Below are positions 20,216 to 34,515 of a DNA stretch of 44,033 bases, one piece after another. Origin of the DNA: Marinobacterium sp. (lineage in GTDB: Bacteria; Pseudomonadota; Gammaproteobacteria; Pseudomonadales; Balneatricaceae); the NCBI GenBank assembly GCA_018623095.1, contig JAAZVX010000003.1, positions 1 to 44,033 on the forward strand. The letters run 5' to 3'. The notes under the pieces were generated by a model. It was not told the DNA's origin. It did no database searches and saw nothing but the letters and a program-made list of their open reading frames with translations. The position numbers and the translations under genes are program-made. Each line of letters begins with the position of its first letter. Within the stretch, counting starts at the first letter, position 1.

Positions 20216-21355
20216 TTGACGCAGCCAGCCATCTTAGCCCTTGAAGACGGATCAATTTTTAGGGGTATTTCGATCGGCGCCGAAGGCGAATCATCAGGTG
20301 AGGTTGTATTCAACACCTCAATGACCGGTTATCAAGAGATCCTTACCGATCCATCATACTGTCGCCAGATCGTAACGCTTACTTACCCACACATCGGTAA
20401 CGTTGGGTGTAACGTTGAGGATGCTGAATCTGACCGCACATGGGTTGCTGGTCTTGTTATCCGTGATCTGCCACTACTTGCCAGTAACTTCCGCTCTGAA
20501 CAGGCGTTGGATGAATATCTAAAAGAGCGCAACATCATGGGTATAGCCGGTATCGACACACGCCGTCTAACGCGCATTCTTCGTGAGAAAGGTGCGCAAA
20601 ATGGTTGCATTGTTGCGGGCGATAACATCGATGAAGCGAAAGCGCTTGATGCGGCTCGTGGTTTTCCAGGTCTTAAAGGCATGGATTTAGCAAAAGTGGT
20701 TACTCGTAACAGCTCTGACGCTTGGCGCACGTCGACTTGGGAGCTTGGTACTGGCTACACAGAGAAAGCCGATGCTGACCAAGCGTTTAACGTAGTGGCA
20801 TACGATTTCGGTGTTAAACAAAATATTTTACGCATGCTGGTAGAGCGTGGCTGCCGTCTGACGGTGGTGCCAGCTCAGACACCAGCATCTGAAGTGCTTG
20901 CTATGAATCCAGATGGCGTATTCCTATCGAACGGTCCTGGCGACCCAGAGCCTTGTGACTACGCGATTGAAGCGATCTCTGAAATTCTTAAAACAGAACT
21001 GCCAGTGTTCGGTATCTGTCTTGGTCACCAGCTACTGGCGCTTGCGTCAGGTGCTCAGACTGAGAAGATGAAGTTTGGTCACCACGGTGCCAACCACCCA
21101 GTTCAAGATCTTGATAATAAGCAGGTCATGATCACCAGCCAGAACCACGGTTTCGCGGTTGCTGAAGATTCACTGCCAAGCACACTTCGTGCAACACACA
21201 AATCACTGTTCGATGGCTCACTACAGGGTATTGAGCGCACTGATCGTCCAGCGTTCAGTTTCCAAGGGCACCCAGAAGCGAGCCCTGGTCCACACGATGT
21301 GGCACCACTCTTCGATCGCTTCGTTGAGATGATGCGCTCACGCCAACAAGGCTGA
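20216..21355 (+). CDS. carA: Carbamoyl-phosphate synthase small subunit
   Basis: 379 aa; [47 protein letters not shown] start with GGGGAGG. Confidence 0.97.
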   Translation: MTQPAILALEDGSIFRGISIGAEGESSGEVVFNTSMTGYQEILTDPSYCRQIVTLTYPHIGNVGCNVEDAESDRTWVAGLVIRDLPLLASNFRSEQALDEYLKERNIMGIAGIDTRRLTRILREKGAQNGCIVAGDNIDEAKALDAARGFPGLKGMDLAKVVTRNSSDAWRTSTWELGTGYTEKADADQAFNVVAYDFGVKQNILRMLVERGCRLTVVPAQTPASEVLAMNPDGVFLSNGPGDPEPCDYAIEAISEILKTELPVFGICLGHQLLALASGAQTEKMKFGHHGANHPVQDLDNKQVMITSQNHGFAVAEDSLPSTLRATHKSLFDGSLQGIERTDRPAFSFQGHPEASPGPHDVAPLFDRFVEMMRSRQQG

Positions 21356-21401
21356 GTTGTAGCGGGTAACTTAGAGAAACAGATTTAGACCAGGTTTTAC
21401 G

Positions 21402-24619
<3,218 letters not shown>

Positions 24620-24623
<4 letters not shown>

Positions 24624-25102
24624 GTGTCAATCGTGTTCCCATGACCGTTGAGGGTGAAGTGGCCCTTCGCTCTGAACTGGAACGTCTTAAAACTCAGGAT
24701 CGCCCGACTGTTATTGCAGCCATTGCTGAAGCGCGTGAGCACGGCGACCTTAAAGAGAATGCTGAATATCATGCAGCGCGTGAGCAACAGGGTTTTATTG
24801 AAGGTCGTATCGCTGACATTGAGAGCAAGCTTTCTGTTGCTCAAGTCATTGATGTCACCAGCCTGCCGCACACCGGTAAAGTGATCTTTGGTACGACGGT
24901 TGATCTAATCAATATTGATACCGATGCCGAAGTAACCTACAAAATTGTGGGTGATGACGAAGCCGATATTAAGTTGAACAAAATCTCAGTCAACTCCCCG
25001 ATCGCTCGAGCGTTGATCGGTAAAGAGGAGGGTGACATTGCGGCGGTTGAAACGCCGGCTGGTGTTACCGAATATGAGATTGCAGAAGTTAAGCATATCT
25101 AA
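24620..25102 (+). CDS. greA: Transcription elongation factor GreA
   Basis: 160 aa; [39 protein letters not shown]. Confidence 0.97.
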
Positions 25103-25113
25103 GCTGATTCACT

Positions 25114-25137
25114 AAAAACCGCCACAAGGCGGTTTTT
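25114..25137 (+). terminator. Rho-independent terminator after greA
   Basis: AAAAACCGCC ACAA GGCGGTTTTT. Confidence 0.85.
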
Positions 25138-25165
25138 ATTTGTCTGACGGTATTTGGAGTTACTC

Positions 25166-25582
25166 ATGTCACAAGACACCCCAACAGGTCGCCTAACTAC
25201 CCGCACCATTGCCATGCCGGCAGATACCAATCCTTCAGGGGATATCTTTGGTGGCTGGGTTCTGTCACAAATGGATATGGCCGCCGGCATCTGTGCTGGT
25301 CAACGTGCTCAGAGTCGCGTGGTGACGGTGGCATTGGATGGTATGAGCTTTATTCGACCTGTTCGCGTTGGTGATGTCTTAGGCGTCTACACCGAGGTGG
25401 TCAGAGTCGGTAGCAGCTCTATGGATATTAAGGTGGAGTGCTGGGTACGCCGCAGCCGCATAGGTCATCGTGAAAAAGTCACCGAAGCGATCTTCAAGTT
25501 TGTCGCACTGGATGAAGAGGGTAACTCAAAACCAGTACCGCCGGCACAAGAGCTGCCGGAGTATGTGGAGACATTGCTCTAA
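25166..25582 (+). CDS. Acyl-CoA thioesterase, YciA-like hotdog fold
   Basis: GRLTTRTIAMPADTNPSGDIFGGWVLSQMDMAAG; TTGGAG SD before ATG 25166. Confidence 0.87.
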   Translation: MSQDTPTGRLTTRTIAMPADTNPSGDIFGGWVLSQMDMAAGICAGQRAQSRVVTVALDGMSFIRPVRVGDVLGVYTEVVRVGSSSMDIKVECWVRRSRIGHREKVTEAIFKFVALDEEGNSKPVPPAQELPEYVETLL

Positions 25583-25675
25583 TCTGTTGGAGCGATCAAT
25601 AAAAGATTGAGCTCGTTTGTTGGAGCGTTCTCGGAGAGGTCGCGATCTCTAAGCTCTGGTAAACAATCATAGAGT

Positions 25676-25700
25676 GGGGTCAGACCGTAGGTCAGACCCC
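25676..25700. repeat. REP-like palindrome P1
   Basis: GGGGTC-A-GACC-GTA-GGTC-A-GACCCC. Confidence 0.7.
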
Positions 25701-25725
25701 TAGTGTCGTTTGAGTTTCGAAGCAC

Positions 25726-25750
25726 CGGGTCCGACCTCTGGTCTGACCCG
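25726..25750. repeat. REP-like palindrome P2, same architecture as P1
   Basis: CGGGTC-C-GACC-TCT-GGTC-T-GACCCG. Confidence 0.7.
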
Positions 25751-25796
25751 ACTCTCAAAGTCTCTTCCAGATTCTCTCGCGTAATTTTACAGCGGC

Positions 25797-25816
25797 TGAC
25801 TGACTGAAGTCAGTCA
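25797..25816. repeat. Perfect palindrome P3
   Basis: TGACTGACT-GA-AGTCAGTCA. Confidence 0.7.
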
Positions 25817-25847
25817 CCATCCCTCCGTAGCTGAGTTACTAATCAGG

Positions 25848-25868
25848 TGACAGGCTGAAAGCCTGTCA
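25848..25868. repeat. Perfect palindrome P4
   Basis: TGACAGGCT-GAA-AGCCTGTCA. Confidence 0.7.
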
Positions 25869-25911
25869 TCCGCGCTCTAAATCGGCAGTGGCTAATAAAA
25901 ACTGGACAACA

Positions 25912-25936
25912 AAAAACCGCCTTAAAGGCGGTTTTT
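25912..25936. terminator. Bidirectional terminator between convergent thioesterase and TRAP genes
   Basis: AAAAACCGCC TTAA AGGCGGTTTTT. Confidence 0.8.
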
Positions 25937-25955
25937 GCAGTGCGGTTTAATGCGC

Positions 25956-27269
25956 TTAATCCGGAATAATACCCCAAGTCAGTACCGGGAATAGCAACAG
26001 CAAGGCTACGCGGACAAAGTCTGACGCTAGGAAGGGCAGAACACCAACAAAGGTATCCCGCATTGGGACGCCCTCTGCGATCTTATTGATGATGAAGACG
26101 TTCATACCTACCGGTGGGGTGATCATACCGACCTCAACCACGATCAAACAGATAATACCGAACCAGAGAGCGGTCTGCTCTTCTGTCATACCGAAGTCCA
26201 ACCCCATGATGGCTGGGAAGAAGATCGGTACCGTCAGAAGGATCATCGAAAGCGAGTCCATCAAACAACCCAATACTAGGTAGACCGCTAACATCAGCAT
26301 GAGCACGAGCATCGGAGACAGTTCGCGTTCCAGAATCCACTCAGCCAGTGTCTCTGGCATGCCGCTTAAGCTCAAGAAGGCGTTAAAGATATCCGCACCC
26401 AATAGGATGACAAAGATCATCGCGCTGTGAATGGCAGTCTGCTTGATACATTCAATGAAGCCTTCCCAGGTTAGCTGACGGTTGATGATCGCAATCACGA
26501 TTGTGCCGACTACACCGTATGCAGCGGCTTCAGATGGCGTGAAAATACCGCCGTAGATACCACCTAAAACACCAATGAACAGGAAGCTTGCAGGGAGTAG
26601 CTCTATCAGTGCCTTACCGCGTTGCGACCAGCTCGCTTTTGCACTCTTGTCTGCGTAGTGGGGTTTCAGTTTAACCAGTATCGCAATCACCAGCATGTAG
26701 CCCATGATCGCCATGATGCCGGGTACCATCGCCGCCATGAACAACTTAACGATGTTCTGCTCGGTCATGATCGCGTAGATGATGAGTACAATCGATGGTG
26801 GGATCAGAATGCCTAGGGTACCACCCGCCGCGAGTGCGCCGGTGGCCATAGAGCCGTGGTAACCGTGACGTTTCATCTCAGGCAGCGCAACTTGACCCAT
26901 CGTAGCTGCAGTCGCCAGTGATGAACCACAGATCGCGCCAAACACGCCACAACCGCCGACTGCGGCCAGTGCTAGACCACCACGGTAGTGACCAATAAAG
27001 GCGTTCACACCGGTAAATAGTGAGCGGCTGATGCCTGAGCGAGTGGCTAGGTTACCCATCAGTAGGAATAGGGGAATGATCGACAACGAGTGGCTCGCCA
27101 TCTGACCGAAGGAAGACCCCTTCATGTAGAACATAAGCGTGCTGAAATCATCGATGATTGAGTAGCCGACTGCACCCGCTAGCATCATTGCAATGCCGAT
27201 AGGCACGCGCAGGAACATGATGACTAGCATGAACAGGATAATGATTCCTGCTGTTAATTCGTCACTCAT
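25956..27269 (-). CDS. TRAP transporter large permease, DctM-like
   Basis: 437 aa, many TM; FGAICGSSLATAATMGQVALPEMKRHGY. Confidence 0.93.
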   Translation of the reverse strand: MSDELTAGIIILFMLVIMFLRVPIGIAMMLAGAVGYSIIDDFSTLMFYMKGSSFGQMASHSLSIIPLFLLMGNLATRSGISRSLFTGVNAFIGHYRGGLALAAVGGCGVFGAICGSSLATAATMGQVALPEMKRHGYHGSMATGALAAGGTLGILIPPSIVLIIYAIMTEQNIVKLFMAAMVPGIMAIMGYMLVIAILVKLKPHYADKSAKASWSQRGKALIELLPASFLFIGVLGGIYGGIFTPSEAAAYGVVGTIVIAIINRQLTWEGFIECIKQTAIHSAMIFVILLGADIFNAFLSLSGMPETLAEWILERELSPMLVLMLMLAVYLVLGCLMDSLSMILLTVPIFFPAIMGLDFGMTEEQTALWFGIICLIVVEVGMITPPVGMNVFIINKIAEGVPMRDTFVGVLPFLASDFVRVALLLLFPVLTWGIIPD

Positions 27270-27778
27270 TTCACACCCTTGAAGTCTGCAATCATTGCCA
27301 GTGGCTTAAGCACACCAGCGATAGAAGTAAGGCTAAAGCCAAAGGCGATGGTCATGTAGAACCACCACTCTTTCATTCGCAACATCATCGTCTCATTGCC
27401 GTACTTCTGTGCGGCTAAGCCGCCTTCATAGGCTTGTGTCGCCAGGATGAAGAAGAGGACAGCTAAGATAAGGCTGCCGATCACATCCATAGTGAGACGG
27501 AAAGGAGCGGGGGCTGAAGCGGTTAATACATCAACAATAACGTTACCAAAGCGCATTTGGCAGTAGGGCATTGCTAACGCAACCACGACAGCAGTAAACA
27601 TTTGGACAATCTCGGTATCACCGTTGATTGGCGAGGAGAAGAAGTATCGTCCTGCCACGCTGGTGACCGTAGTGAATGCCATAATAGTCAGGATGAACCC
27701 TGATAAAAGAGCGAGCCACAAAGTGGCTCGCTCGTAGAGGTCTGCTAGAGACCGGGTTTTCAGTAACAGTGTTGTCAC
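27266..27778 (-). CDS. TRAP transporter small permease, DctQ-like
   Basis: 170 aa, 4 TM; overlaps DctM start by 4 nt. Confidence 0.88.
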   Translation of the reverse strand: MTTLLLKTRSLADLYERATLWLALLSGFILTIMAFTTVTSVAGRYFFSSPINGDTEIVQMFTAVVVALAMPYCQMRFGNVIVDVLTASAPAPFRLTMDVIGSLILAVLFFILATQAYEGGLAAQKYGNETMMLRMKEWWFYMTIAFGFSLTSIAGVLKPLAMIADFKGVK

Positions 27779-27793
27779 TTGAACACCTTTTGT

Positions 27794-28837
27794 TTATTTG
27801 CTGTATTTCTCAAGCATAGCGTTAGCAGAGTCTAGAAGTTTCTGACCTGGTAGACCTAGGCCGTCCATCTCTTTAACCCAGTCGCCTGGTACGCCAGCAG
27901 TCGCTTCCTGCATTTTCTTCACTTCTGCAGCAGGCATTTGTGAGCGAGTTGCGTTCTCGTCAATCAGCTTACGACCGTAGTTTTCAGCATTTTTGAAGAA
28001 CTCGCCACCTAGCTTAGCGAAGTACATGCCAGCGTGGTCGTCCATGATCTGCTGAAGATCAGCAGGCATAGATTCGTATTTAGCTTTGTTCATGCCTAGT
28101 AGGAATACAGAGGTGTACAGACCTCGACCATCCTCTGTTTGGACTTCAACGGCGTTGTCTACAAGTTCGTGAAGTTTGATCGCTGGTACGATTTCGAATG
28201 GAACGACTGTGCCGTCGATGACGTTCTTAGCAAGCGCCTGTGGCATCTCTGGAACAGGCATACCCACAGGTGTGGCACCTAGAGCGTCTAGAGCAGCCGC
28301 TACTGGTCGGCTTGGGTTACGAATCTTTTTGCCAGCGAAGTCGGCAACAGAGTTAATCGCATCACCTTTTGAGTAAACGACACCGCGATCGTGCGTCCAG
28401 AATGCTAGAGGGTGCATATCAGCAAACTCTTTCTGAACTTCTGGGTTTGCTTCGTAGTAAGCCTGAAGTGCCTGTGACGTTTCGTAGGCATCCGTTACCA
28501 TGAATGGGTTCTCAAATGCAGAGATCGCTGGGAAACGGCCTGGGGTGTATCCAGGAAGTGTCCAGATGATGTCAACGAAACCGTCTTGTACCTGGTCAAC
28601 TAGCTGAGGCGGTTTACCACCTAGAGACATTGAACCGTAAATTTTAATTTTGATGCGGCCATCAGACGCTTCTTCGATTGAATCAGCCCATGGCTGGAAG
28701 AACTTAGCGTGTGCAGGTGCCTTGGCAGGAAGGAAGTGGTGCATCTTAAGGTTGAACTCTGCTGCTTGTGCAGACGCTGCAATAGCGGCACCTAGGACTG
28801 CAACACCTGCAGTCTGGGCAATAATACGTTTGATCAT
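27794..28837 (-). CDS. TRAP transporter substrate-binding protein, DctP-like
   Basis: MIKRIIAQTAGVAVLGAAIAASAQAAEFNLKMHHFLPAKAPAHAKFFQPWADSIEEASDGRIKIKIYGSMSLGG; AAGGAG SD before ATG 28837, preferred over 28864. Confidence 0.92.
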   Translation of the reverse strand: MIKRIIAQTAGVAVLGAAIAASAQAAEFNLKMHHFLPAKAPAHAKFFQPWADSIEEASDGRIKIKIYGSMSLGGKPPQLVDQVQDGFVDIIWTLPGYTPGRFPAISAFENPFMVTDAYETSQALQAYYEANPEVQKEFADMHPLAFWTHDRGVVYSKGDAINSVADFAGKKIRNPSRPVAAALDALGATPVGMPVPEMPQALAKNVIDGTVVPFEIVPAIKLHELVDNAVEVQTEDGRGLYTSVFLLGMNKAKYESMPADLQQIMDDHAGMYFAKLGGEFFKNAENYGRKLIDENATRSQMPAAEVKKMQEATAGVPGDWVKEMDGLGLPGQKLLDSANAMLEKYSK

Positions 28838-29081
28838 TATTTTTCTCCTTGGGGTTTTAAACAAGACACTACCAACTTAAGAAGGCTTGCCCAAAACAGT
28901 GACCCTGTAATGGACGTGGAACACTAGCATCATAAGTTAATTCTCAGCTTTTTGGGTCTCGTTGGGTAAACAATATTTTTTAAAATTCAACCCAACAACC
29001 CCCTATTCACATTTTTGAATAGCAAGCTGATTACATTCAATTGTGCTCTAGGGCCTGTAATACCGATTTATAAGTAGATGA

Positions 29082-29384
29082 CTAGCGCATTAGATTTGAG
29101 AGTTTTGGATTTGGTTCATCCGAAGCTCTGAATAGCACAGCCACGTTACCGATCTCCTGTACCAGTTCTGCTTCGACAACCGCAACCAGCTCTTTTATTA
29201 AGTCTCGTTTTAAGTCACGATCGCCAACGGCAAACTTTACTTTGATCAGCTCGTGATCTTCTAGCGCTCGGTCGACTTCTAATTGAACGTTTTCAGTCAA
29301 TCCGTTGCCGCCAACCATCACGATTGGGTTAAGAGTGTGTGCACGCGTGCGAAGACGCTTTTTTTGATCAGTGGTTAAGCTCAT
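29082..29384 (-). CDS. yhbY: YhbY/CRS1-type RNA-binding protein
   Basis: 100 aa; LRTRAHTLNPIVMVGGNGLTENVQLEVDRALEDHELIKVKF. Confidence 0.93.
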   Translation of the reverse strand: MSLTTDQKKRLRTRAHTLNPIVMVGGNGLTENVQLEVDRALEDHELIKVKFAVGDRDLKRDLIKELVAVVEAELVQEIGNVAVLFRASDEPNPKLSNLMR

Positions 29385-29482
29385 ATTAGAATTAGTGCCT
29401 TAAATTTGGTGGGCGTTATAGTTTATTCATTTTAACCCCTTTGTTGCACGCATCATAGAGTGATGCTTTCTAGGAACTTCCC

Positions 29483-30106
29483 TTGGCAAGATCTAAAAGC
29501 AGTGGTCGTTGGTTAAAAGAGCATTTTGACGATCAATACGTAAAGCGTTCTAAAGATGATGGGTACCGTTCACGCGCCTGCTACAAATTGATGGAAGTGA
29601 ATGATAAAGACCATCTGTTAAAGCCAGGAATGACCGTCGTCGATTTAGGGGCGGCTCCAGGTGGTTGGTCACAGGTGGCGGCTGAGATTGTTGGCGATAC
29701 TGGGCGTGTCGTGGCATCCGATATTCTTGAGATGGCTCCGCTAGGTGGTGTTACCTTCGTTCAGGGCGATTTTACAGAAGACACCGTGTTCGAGGAGATT
29801 CTCTCTGCAATAGGAGATGAACCGGTAGACCTTGTAATTTCCGATATGGCCCCCAATATGAGTGGTAATGCTTCATCGGATCAGCCAGCTGCGATGTACC
29901 TTGTGGAGTTGGCGTTAGATATGGCGCGTCAAATATTGAAACCAAACGGTCACTTTTTGGTGAAAGTATTTCAGGGTGAAGGGTTCGATTCCTACCTTGC
30001 AGATATGCGCAGTAGTTTTAAATCGGTGGTGACCCGTAAGCCAGATTCGTCTCGTGCACGTTCGCGAGAGGTCTATCTGCTCGGAAAAGGTTTTAAGGAC
30101 GTATAG
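29483..30106 (+). CDS. rlmE: 23S rRNA (uridine-2'-O) methyltransferase RlmE
   Basis: 207 aa; [41 protein letters not shown] start. Confidence 0.96.
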   Translation: MARSKSSGRWLKEHFDDQYVKRSKDDGYRSRACYKLMEVNDKDHLLKPGMTVVDLGAAPGGWSQVAAEIVGDTGRVVASDILEMAPLGGVTFVQGDFTEDTVFEEILSAIGDEPVDLVISDMAPNMSGNASSDQPAAMYLVELALDMARQILKPNGHFLVKVFQGEGFDSYLADMRSSFKSVVTRKPDSSRARSREVYLLGKGFKDV

Positions 30107-30149
30107 CTTTTAAACAGAGCTTTCGTTTTAGTTTATAGAGGGTAAAAAG

Positions 30150-32159
30150 TTGAACGATATGGCAAGAAATTTGGTGCTATGGTTAGTGATTGCAGCCGTA
30201 CTGCTAACCATCTTTAATAATTTTAGCACCGAGACCCAGAGTGGCCGTCTAAGCTACTCTGACTTCGTGGCAGAGGTACAGTCTGGTCGAATTGATCGTG
30301 TGACGGTTGATGGTTACACCATCGAAGGCGTCCGTCAGAATGGTGATCGTTTTGAAACGATTCGCCCAGCGATCTCAGATCCCAAGCTGATCGATGATCT
30401 GTTGGAGCACAACGTGGTTGTTGAAGGTAAAATGCCTGAACAGCAGAGCCTGTGGCAGCAGCTGCTAGTCGCGACCTTCCCAATTCTTATTATCATCGCA
30501 ATCTTTATGTTCTTCATGCGTCAGATGCAGGGTGGTGCCGGCGGTAAAGGTGGCCCAATGTCATTCGGTAAGTCGAAAGCGCGCATGATGAGTGAAGATC
30601 AGATTAAAACAACCTTTGACGATGTTGCCGGCGTTGAAGAGGCGAAAGAAGAGGTCGCAGAGCTGGTTGATTACCTTCGCGATCCAGGTAAATTCCAGCG
30701 TTTAGGTGGCCATATCCCTCGCGGCGTTCTAATGGCAGGTAACCCTGGCACTGGTAAGACTCTGCTCGCCAAAGCGATCGCTGGTGAAGCTAAAGTGCCT
30801 TTCTTCAGTATATCCGGTTCTGATTTTGTTGAGATGTTTGTTGGTGTTGGTGCATCACGTGTACGTGACATGTTTGACCAAGCCAAGAAGCACGCACCCT
30901 GTATTATCTTCATTGACGAGATCGACGCCGTTGGTCGTTCACGTGGTGTTGGTCTCGGTGGCGGTAACGACGAGCGCGAACAGACATTGAACCAGCTACT
31001 GGTTGAGATGGATGGTTTCGAAGGCACCGAGGGTATCATTGTCATCGCGGCAACCAACCGTCCAGACGTACTGGACCCTGCACTGCTTCGTCCGGGTCGT
31101 TTTGACCGTCAGGTCCACGTTGGTCTACCTGACATTCAAGGCCGCGAGAAAATTCTTAAAGTGCACATGCGCAAAGTGCCGCTGGGTGACGATGTGAAGC
31201 CAGAGTTGATTGCGCGTGGTACACCGGGCTTCTCGGGTGCGGATCTGGCTAACCTAGTCAATGAGGCTGCGCTCTTCGCAGCGCGCGATAGCCGTCGCAC
31301 CGTTGGTATGGAGCAGTTCGAGAAAGCGAAAGATAAGATCATGATGGGCGCTGAACGCCGCTCAATGGTGATGGCTTATAAAGAGCGCCTCAATACGGCA
31401 TTCCACGAGGCGGGTCACGCCATCGTAGGTCGCTTGATGCCAGAACATGACCCTGTCTACAAAGTGTCTATCATCCCACGTGGACGAGCACTGGGTGTGA
31501 CGATGTTCCTGCCTGAAGAGGATCGTTACTCATACAGTCGTCAGGGCATTATTTCGCAAATCTGTTCGTTGTACGGTGGTCGAATTGCCGAAGAGATGAC
31601 GCTGGGTAAAGAGGGTGTCACGACCGGTGCGTCAAATGATATCCAACGTGCTACTCAGCTTGCGCGTAATATGGTGACACGTTGGGGTCTGAGCGATGAG
31701 TTGGGTCCACTGCTGTACGGTGATGAAGATGATGATCCATTCGGTCGCGGCATGGGGCAACCGTCTAAGCCTATGTCGGGTGAAACTCAGAACAAGATCG
31801 ATGCAGAAGTTCGTAAAATTATTGATCAGTGTTACCAAAAGGCCTACCAAATCCTGACGGATAACCGAGACATCCTTGATTCAATGTGTGAAGCGTTGAT
31901 GACTTACGAAACAATCAATAGTGATCAAATTGATCAGCTGATGGCTCGTGAAAAAGTGACTCCACCCGATGGTTGGAATGACTCACAAGAGCGTGTCGAT
32001 GCTGCGAAAGAGGAAGAGGCGGCAAATAGCGCTTCAGAGGCAGAAACTGAGTCTGATGTGCCAGAGGTTGATCAGAATGACCAGGCTCCTGACGCTACTG
32101 GGGGGCAATCGGGTTGGGGTGATCCTCAAGACGATCAAAAAGATGAACCCAAGCAGTAA
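30150..32159 (+). CDS. ftsH: ATP-dependent zinc metalloprotease FtsH
   Basis: 669 aa; [28 protein letters not shown] motif, two N-terminal TM; initiation codon may be TTG. Confidence 0.97.
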   Translation: MNDMARNLVLWLVIAAVLLTIFNNFSTETQSGRLSYSDFVAEVQSGRIDRVTVDGYTIEGVRQNGDRFETIRPAISDPKLIDDLLEHNVVVEGKMPEQQSLWQQLLVATFPILIIIAIFMFFMRQMQGGAGGKGGPMSFGKSKARMMSEDQIKTTFDDVAGVEEAKEEVAELVDYLRDPGKFQRLGGHIPRGVLMAGNPGTGKTLLAKAIAGEAKVPFFSISGSDFVEMFVGVGASRVRDMFDQAKKHAPCIIFIDEIDAVGRSRGVGLGGGNDEREQTLNQLLVEMDGFEGTEGIIVIAATNRPDVLDPALLRPGRFDRQVHVGLPDIQGREKILKVHMRKVPLGDDVKPELIARGTPGFSGADLANLVNEAALFAARDSRRTVGMEQFEKAKDKIMMGAERRSMVMAYKERLNTAFHEAGHAIVGRLMPEHDPVYKVSIIPRGRALGVTMFLPEEDRYSYSRQGIISQICSLYGGRIAEEMTLGKEGVTTGASNDIQRATQLARNMVTRWGLSDELGPLLYGDEDDDPFGRGMGQPSKPMSGETQNKIDAEVRKIIDQCYQKAYQILTDNRDILDSMCEALMTYETINSDQIDQLMAREKVTPPDGWNDSQERVDAAKEEEAANSASEAETESDVPEVDQNDQAPDATGGQSGWGDPQDDQKDEPKQ

Positions 32160-32172
32160 CAGCACGATTCAC

Positions 32173-32198
32173 AAAAGCCCTCACACGTGAGGGCTTTT
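32173..32198 (+). terminator. Rho-independent terminator after ftsH
   Basis: AAAAGCCCTCAC AC GTGAGGGCTTTTT. Confidence 0.85.
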
Positions 32199-32235
32199 TC
32201 GTTCTTCTATAATGTACACAGAAAAAGGTAGAAAT

Positions 32236-33087
32236 GTGACGCAAATCCAGTGTGCCAGTCGAGTATTGGACCTAACTAACACTCAGGTGATGGGTATCCT
32301 TAATGTTACGCCTGACTCGTTTTCGGACGGCGGTCACCTCTATCAACACTCGGCTCTTTCCATTGATAAAGCGCTGAAACATGCTCAGCAGATGGTCCTT
32401 GATGGGGCAACGATTGTGGATATCGGTGGCGAATCGACTCGCCCCGGTGCCGCTGAAGTGAGTGAGCAAGAGGAGATGGACCGTGTTTTGCCTGTGCTTG
32501 AGCGAATCAATGCTGAAATGGACGTGGTTGTCTCGATCGATACAAGCTCACCTAAATTGATTTCAGAATCGGCGAAGCTAGGCGCTGGGCTCATTAATGA
32601 TGTCAGAGCACTTGGGCGCGAGGGAGCGCTTGAGGCAGCGCTTGCAACGGATCTACCCATCTGTTTGATGCATATGCAGGGCAGTCCTGCAACGATGCAG
32701 CGTCAGCCTGAATACGATGATGTGGTCTCTGAAGTGATGGATTTTCTTAATCAGCAGATGAATCGATGTATCGATGCAGGGATCGCAAAAGAGCGATTAA
32801 TGGTCGATCCGGGTTTTGGATTTGGTAAAACCCTGCAACATAATTTACAGTTACTCAATCGCTTGGATAAATTATTGGACTTAGGGGTGCCTGTGTTGTC
32901 GGGCACCTCTAGAAAAACGATGGTAGGCCAGGTGCTGAATCGAGAGGCTGACCAGCGACTGTTTGGCAGTCTTGCAACGGTTGCGCTCGCGGTTGAACGT
33001 GGTGCTAGGATTATTCGAGTGCATGATGTGTTAGCAACCGTCGATACGGTTCGTATGACGGAAGCGGTTTTAAAGGAAGGGATCTAA
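32236..33087 (+). CDS. folP: Dihydropteroate synthase
   Basis: [29 protein letters not shown] 32236 preferred over ATG 32212, which overlaps a TATAAT at 32208-32213. Confidence 0.95.
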   Translation: MTQIQCASRVLDLTNTQVMGILNVTPDSFSDGGHLYQHSALSIDKALKHAQQMVLDGATIVDIGGESTRPGAAEVSEQEEMDRVLPVLERINAEMDVVVSIDTSSPKLISESAKLGAGLINDVRALGREGALEAALATDLPICLMHMQGSPATMQRQPEYDDVVSEVMDFLNQQMNRCIDAGIAKERLMVDPGFGFGKTLQHNLQLLNRLDKLLDLGVPVLSGTSRKTMVGQVLNREADQRLFGSLATVALAVERGARIIRVHDVLATVDTVRMTEAVLKEGI

Positions 33088-33088
33088 A

Positions 33089-34438
33089 TTGGGTCGTCGT
33101 TATTTTGGTACAGATGGTATTCGTGGTCAGGTAGGAACCTTTCCAATAACCCCAGATTTTGTGTTGAAGCTTGGTTGGGCTGTGGGACGAGTATTTGCCC
33201 GTGAAGGTCGAAGCAAAGTGTTAATTGGAAAAGATACTCGTATTTCGGGTTATATGTTTGAGTCCGCTTTAGAAGCAGGTCTGTCTGCGGCTGGTGTCGA
33301 TGTGCTGTTGCTAGGGCCTATGCCGACGCCAGCGATCGCCTACTTAACTCGCACTTTCCGCGCTGATGCCGGAATTGTGATCAGCGCATCGCACAACCCT
33401 TACGACGATAACGGCATTAAATTTTTCAGCTCTGCTGGTACTAAACTGCCTGATGATGTCGAAGAGCGCATAGAGGCGCAGCTTGATCTTGCAATGACCA
33501 CGGTGAGTTCTGCTGAGCTGGGTAAAGTGCGTCGAGTGAATGATGCCGCTGGCCGATACATTGAGTTTTGTAAGTCGACAGCAGCGGGCTGCTTGAATCT
33601 TGCTGGTCTTAAGGTTGTTGTTGATTGTGCTAATGGTGCTGGTTATCACATCGCCCCTAAGGTGTTTGCCGAACTCGGTGCCTCAGTGATTGAGATTGGT
33701 ACTCAGCCTGATGGTTTAAACATCAATGAAGCGTGCGGTGCAACTGCACCTGAAGTGCTTCAGGCAAAAGTGCTTGAAGCAGAGGCGGATCTTGGTATTG
33801 CCTTGGATGGAGATGCTGATCGATTGATTCTCGTGGACCATAAAGGCGAGATTGTTGATGGCGATGAGATCCTCTTCATTATTGCCCAAGCCCTTCAGCA
33901 AAGCGGTGAGTTGCAAGGGGGTGTGGTCGGTACGTTGATGACCAATCTTGGTCTTGAGCAAGCGCTGGCAAAAATGGATATCCCCTTTGTGCGAGCGAAG
34001 GTGGGCGATCGCTATGTGTTAGAACAGTTAGCCGAGCACGATTGGAACCTAGGTGGTGAAGGTTCGGGGCACATCGTCTGTCGTAACATTCTTCCGACGG
34101 GCGATGCGACCATCGCGGCGGTTCAGGTATTAAAAGCGGTTGCCCAGTCAGGGCAAACCATTCATCAGTTGAAGCGTGGTATGCAAAAGCTGCCACAGAA
34201 GATGATCAATGTGCGCCTGGCTAATAAGGTGGATATCTCGGCATCACCAGCCGTTGCGGAGCATGTGGCTGCAGCGGAAACGCAATTAGCTGATCGTGGT
34301 CGAGTGCTGTTGCGCCCATCGGGAACTGAGCCAGTGGTGCGGGTTATGGTTGAAGGCTCCGATCTTGATGAGGTCCATCAGGTGTGTGAAACCCTGGCCG
34401 GGCAGGTTGAAAAAGAGCTGCAGGCGCTTGTATCTTGA
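33089..34438 (+). CDS. glmM: Phosphoglucosamine mutase
   Basis: 449 aa; [38 protein letters not shown]. Confidence 0.97.
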   Translation: MGRRYFGTDGIRGQVGTFPITPDFVLKLGWAVGRVFAREGRSKVLIGKDTRISGYMFESALEAGLSAAGVDVLLLGPMPTPAIAYLTRTFRADAGIVISASHNPYDDNGIKFFSSAGTKLPDDVEERIEAQLDLAMTTVSSAELGKVRRVNDAAGRYIEFCKSTAAGCLNLAGLKVVVDCANGAGYHIAPKVFAELGASVIEIGTQPDGLNINEACGATAPEVLQAKVLEAEADLGIALDGDADRLILVDHKGEIVDGDEILFIIAQALQQSGELQGGVVGTLMTNLGLEQALAKMDIPFVRAKVGDRYVLEQLAEHDWNLGGEGSGHIVCRNILPTGDATIAAVQVLKAVAQSGQTIHQLKRGMQKLPQKMINVRLANKVDISASPAVAEHVAAAETQLADRGRVLLRPSGTEPVVRVMVEGSDLDEVHQVCETLAGQVEKELQALVS

Positions 34439-34515
34439 TGGGTGCTCGGGTAAGATTTGCGCCTCTTTTGAATGGCACCCCTGTTAGCGGTGCGTAATTA
34501 AGGTTTAAAGCTAGA

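Noticed and set aside
25676-25868. CRISPR-like array
   Set aside because: Only four palindromes of two unrelated sequences with unequal spacing; no identical repeats and no cas genes.
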